NCBI GenBank assembly: GCA_027079895.1
Contig: JALWUZ010000054.1
Span: 1-8,798, forward strand
Source: Anaerolineae bacterium
GTDB taxonomy: Bacteria; Chloroflexota; Anaerolineae; B4-G1
Length of the DNA: 8,798 nucleotides
Reading direction: 5' to 3'
Shown here: piece by piece, positions 7,701 to 8,798 of the stretch
Layout: every line of letters starts with the position of its first letter
How positions within the stretch are numbered: the stretch's first letter is position 1
Made by a program: the position numbers and the translations under genes
Notes under the pieces: model-generated
Told to the model about the DNA's origin: nothing
The model's input: only the letters and a program-made list of their open reading frames with translations
Database searches by the model: none

Positions 7701-7967
7701 CTGCAAAGTGCATTCGACGCCGGTGATGAGGCCGCCGGGCATCCCCTCGCCGTACAGCCGTCTCCACAGCCGGTTCAACAGCCCGCGATTCTTGCCGTTG
7801 CGCGACTGCCCGATGAAAGCGTCCATCAGGGATTGTGCGGTGCCGGAGATCTCCCCGGCCAGGGAGACCAGGCGGTGGGTTCCGTCGCCGTCCCGGGTGA
7901 AAAGCGTCTTGCGGGCGTTGCCGCGATAGATGGGGGTCTCGGCATACAGTTTACCTCTCAGAATCAT
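4749..7967 (-). CDS. Fused multi-RAMP (Cas7-like) CRISPR-type effector protein with helical insertion
   Basis: This 1072-residue protein is a chain of RAMP modules, the ferredoxin-like RNA-binding units of type III CRISPR effectors. Module 1 (1-185) is Csm3/Cas7-like. It starts MILRGKLYAETPIYRGNARK, has a TRDRFFD...NYKMETVFKGAVFDF thumb-region pattern (94-133) and ends with the glycine loop FGAGKSKGLGRVRLEM (165-180). Module 2 opens at 202 (RVVLTFNALNPVLVG). It is interrupted by a mostly helical segment (~235-520) and resumes with IYVPGSTLKGAFRKR (566-580), LFGAQGKRGLVLFSDAYL (602-619), DGVRMNPRTGRP (633-644) and GGEKTSGFGWVRASV (697-711). After a Pro/Ala-rich linker (~758-785), module 3 (786-1029) carries LTPLHIRESGE (798-808), ALPSNSLKGMIRQIY (843-857), ESLFGWVG (877-884) and LGHARYLGFGSLRLSI (1011-1026). 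Module 3 recalls the TIGR03986 RAMP group. The fusion plan resembles type III-E Cas7-11 and III-D multi-Cas7 proteins, but it is shorter than Cas7-11. ATG 7967 follows AGGAGG by 5 nt. No HD or GGDEF-type Cas10 motif is present. Confidence 0.9.
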   Translation of the reverse strand: MILRGKLYAETPIYRGNARKTLFTRDGDGTHRLVSLAGEISGTAQSLMDAFIGQSRNGKNRGLLNRLWRRLYGEGMPGGLITGVECTLQESSYTRDRFFDMRMGLKLDPDRWAAESNANYKMETVFKGAVFDFVLHVKESMLERGQNAARLYYLLRELQEGRFWFGAGKSKGLGRVRLEMEIPEAIAAAAATVPAVQPGVNHLRVVLTFNALNPVLVGWNWGKVDPDMPSFAAIEGRRLVEAMRVIPRPIRERLEMSLAGPILNPEDWKKKFAAYLPRAIAIWLQEQAAGETENWVLTSKALTKLGKGKYGLSKKVIALIQPLAEQPFPTQEAAREAFEEALGDKANMAKRILKVMVRRQESSYAFPQEEWREVADALGFEAALEEVLAAHIHSEDELVEVLTPACEKILPWLYEQIDQQINLIRSDSWVDAEIATREEHLQIKRMLLQRKIGEYQWGDPDAVPEGIRPATWRAFLEAHRRVKYRHMLNPKNLNKSIVNDENMIAFLKTYRELARQELAQAPNVDFRAGGPFNRVISRRYGKPYDTVFMRMLTWSPSAQEEGMWEIYVPGSTLKGAFRKRAAQVLNTLWGESGRTKRVLERLFGAQGKRGLVLFSDAYLTDPLDPERAWCSMDGVRMNPRTGRPVEAAKRDYLFAYGDHLTFRMQLDLQDVTEDDLEALTVLAHLLDDFRKGDIPIGGEKTSGFGWVRASVAGLIWRTTGSDAAGARLFGERELTPDGIWQRLDLEGAEAEEALRALAPLSPAKPQVAQKPPRAAAGFISHRAFGGHCGTLTVEAEVLTPLHIRESGEPSFTAMLEEGPVNGWDFFSMSPPEASKREAERVYALPSNSLKGMIRQIYAIASDSRKGGADLGHLNPVESLFGWVGTGPNQALMGRLSFGFGLFDEPELAWYKVPYPYGQWQYTGGAWHETESGPSAKLLIANTWRLFPHAPLAPIAQRLDEFHPDTFQASYFRAILPGSRARFTIRFWNLEDEELRRLIWSVVLEPDLAHKLGHARYLGFGSLRLSIQPESFLIDWEKRYSGDDWRLPLVADEWLDTGVIRNYPALRKALHAQ
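4766..4771 (-). promoter_or_regulatory. Ribosome binding site of the zinc-ribbon gene
   Basis: On the minus strand GGAAGG lies 6 nt before ATG 4759, inside the 3' end of the RAMP fusion gene. It decides the start in favour of 4759 over the in-frame upstream start at 4870. It also implies translation of the second gene from the same message. Confidence 0.65.
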
Positions 7968-7972
7968 CTCAA

Positions 7973-7978
7973 CCTCCT
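7973..7978 (-). promoter_or_regulatory. Strong ribosome binding site of the RAMP fusion gene
   Basis: The minus strand reads AGGAGG, then TTGAG, then ATG at 7967. This is a consensus Shine-Dalgarno at ideal 5-nt spacing. It fixes the start of the 1072-residue protein and is clearly the best ribosome site in the window. Confidence 0.85.
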
Positions 7979-8041
7979 CGCTCTTGTGTCAACTCGTAAC
8001 GGTGTACCTGGGGCGTCTGAGCCCAATCTTGAAGTTCACCG

Positions 8042-8070
8042 ATTGTACCGTCAAGTGGGGTTTAAGTCAA
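8042..8070 (-). promoter_or_regulatory. Sigma70-type promoter of the RAMP cassette
   Basis: On the minus strand the -35 box TTGACT (8070-8065) and -10 box TACAAT (8047-8042) are separated by exactly 17 nt. Each matches the TTGACA/TATAAT consensus at five of six positions. The predicted transcript starts near 8035, giving a leader of about 68 nt before ATG 7967. The -35 box sits 9 nt below the stop codon of the upstream glycosyltransferase gene, in a locally AT-richer patch. The cassette therefore has its own promoter and need not rely on readthrough. In the leader a small GGGC/GCCC hairpin (8011-8024, 6-nt loop) is possible. A CGGTG/CACCG dyad (8000-8004 with 8037-8041) flanks the start region, but neither is strong enough to call an operator or riboswitch. 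Confidence 0.75.
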
Positions 8071-8078
8071 ATCGTCAT

Positions 8079-8798
8079 TCACCGCACGGAGACCGTCCCC
8101 AGCACCAACCGGTCGCCGTGCGGCTCCCCGGCGGCGGACAGAACCGGCACACGCTCCATCGTCTGCGGATTGTAGAGCCCTACCTCCAGCGGATAGTCCC
8201 CCGGCGGCGTGTCCGGCGGTATGGAGAAGCGGTAGACTTGGGCGATGACGGCGTCCGGCTCCCAGTACCAGGCGGGCACGTCGAACCCGTCGTACTGGCC
8301 GAGAACCGTCCCCGGCCCGCCGAGCAGATGGGCGAAACTGGTCAGCGGCTCGTAGACGGGCCCGTTGGCCCGCCAGTAGACCACGAGATGCACCTCTCCC
8401 CCCGGCGGCAGATGGTCGGCGGCCAGCGCGTGCCCTAAAAAGACGGCCCGGTCGCCGAAAGAGACCGGAAGCGTCACCGGCGCGGTCATCGCCAGGTCGC
8501 TGAAGGCGCGTGATCGCTCCGCGACGGCCTCCAACTCGCGCCCCACCCACGGCCCCCCCGCCGCCTCGTAAAGCCGATAACGTCCCGCATCGTCTTCCAG
8601 GAGGACGGTCGCCGCGCTCATCCAGCGGTCGAACAGATACCGGTCCGGGTGGACGAAATCGGCGCACAGGTAGCGACGGACGCCCTCGTCGGGCGGGAGG
8701 ATGAGAGCGCGGTCGGCGTCGAACCAGCGCACCTCCACGTCCTCCCGCCGCAGCACGCGCCGGGCCAGCAGGAAGGCCCGGCGCGTGCTGCGGCGGGA
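8079..8798 (-). CDS. C-terminal part of a probable membrane glycosyltransferase (partial, 5' end outside window)
   Basis: The frame is open from the window edge to the TGA at 8081-8079, giving 239 residues. A GTG at 8756 is in frame, but the reading frame continues past it without a stop (SRRSTRRAFLLARR precedes it), so the gene almost certainly begins outside. The C-terminal half carries LVVYWRANGPVYEPLTSFAH, then HLLGGPGTVLGQYDGF, then IPPDTPPGDYPLEVGLYNP. From memory, this beta-sandwich pattern is found at the C-terminus of many Chloroflexota family-39-type multi-span glycosyltransferases, after the membrane region, on the outer face. No membrane span or catalytic motif is in the visible part, so the family assignment rests on this tail alone. 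It shares direction with the RAMP cassette but is separated from it by 111 nt containing a strong promoter. Confidence 0.65.
   Translation of the reverse strand, partial: SRRSTRRAFLLARRVLRREDVEVRWFDADRALILPPDEGVRRYLCADFVHPDRYLFDRWMSAATVLLEDDAGRYRLYEAAGGPWVGRELEAVAERSRAFSDLAMTAPVTLPVSFGDRAVFLGHALAADHLPPGGEVHLVVYWRANGPVYEPLTSFAHLLGGPGTVLGQYDGFDVPAWYWEPDAVIAQVYRFSIPPDTPPGDYPLEVGLYNPQTMERVPVLSAAGEPHGDRLVLGTVSVR

Noticed and set aside
8000..8041. Dyad CGGTG/CACCG and inner GGGC/GCCC hairpin in the cassette leader as operator or riboswitch
   Set aside because: The stems are only 4-5 bp, and the outer arm lies upstream of the predicted transcript start. The structure could easily arise by chance.
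7968..8078. CRISPR repeat or array in the only sizeable intergenic gap
   Set aside because: No repeated unit is present. The 111 nt are accounted for by a promoter, a leader and a ribosome site. I also saw no array-like direct repeats elsewhere in the window.

Overview
The window is GC-rich, densely coded bacterial DNA. It looks like Chloroflexota, probably Anaerolineae or a relative. This taxonomic guess rests on three things: a secreted protein with a TPTP-rich linker, a C-terminal domain typical of Chloroflexota membrane glycosyltransferases, and general gene style. No marker gene proves it.

Left part (1-2078, plus strand): the tail of a secreted or surface protein (1-489), a single-domain KaiC/RAD55-type RecA ATPase (515-1249), and rsmI, the 16S rRNA C1402 2'-O-methyltransferase (1251-2078). 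The ATPase and rsmI genes are 1 nt apart. rsmI then faces a family 2 glycosyltransferase (2096-2893, minus strand) end to end, with 17 nt between them.

Central part (2896-7967, minus strand) is the interesting one. It is a compact CRISPR-like RAMP cassette with its own strong sigma70-type promoter (8042-8070) and a near-perfect Shine-Dalgarno. Transcription order is: (1) a 1072-residue fused RAMP protein with at least three Cas7-like modules, the second split by a roughly 290-residue, mostly helical insertion; (2) a 295-residue protein with a CxxC...CxxC zinc ribbon and no recognised function; (3) a 333-residue Cas6-family RAMP protein. The reading frames overlap by 11 and 26 nt, and the glycosyltransferase gene follows 2 nt later. 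There is no cas10, separate cas5 or cas11, cas1/cas2, ancillary nuclease or CRISPR array in the window. Ordinary genes bound the cassette on both sides.

My interpretation (inference) is a minimal type III-like RNA-guided or RNA-binding effector. One polypeptide would supply several backbone subunits, as in type III-E Cas7-11/gRAMP and the multi-Cas7 fusions of type III-D. Cas6 would process the guide, and the zinc-ribbon protein would be a new subunit or accessory. Layout and size differ from what I know of those types.

Right end (8079-8798, minus strand): the C-terminal part of a probable membrane glycosyltransferase, cut by the window edge. The only non-coding stretch longer than a few tens of bases is 7968-8078, which holds the cassette promoter and leader.
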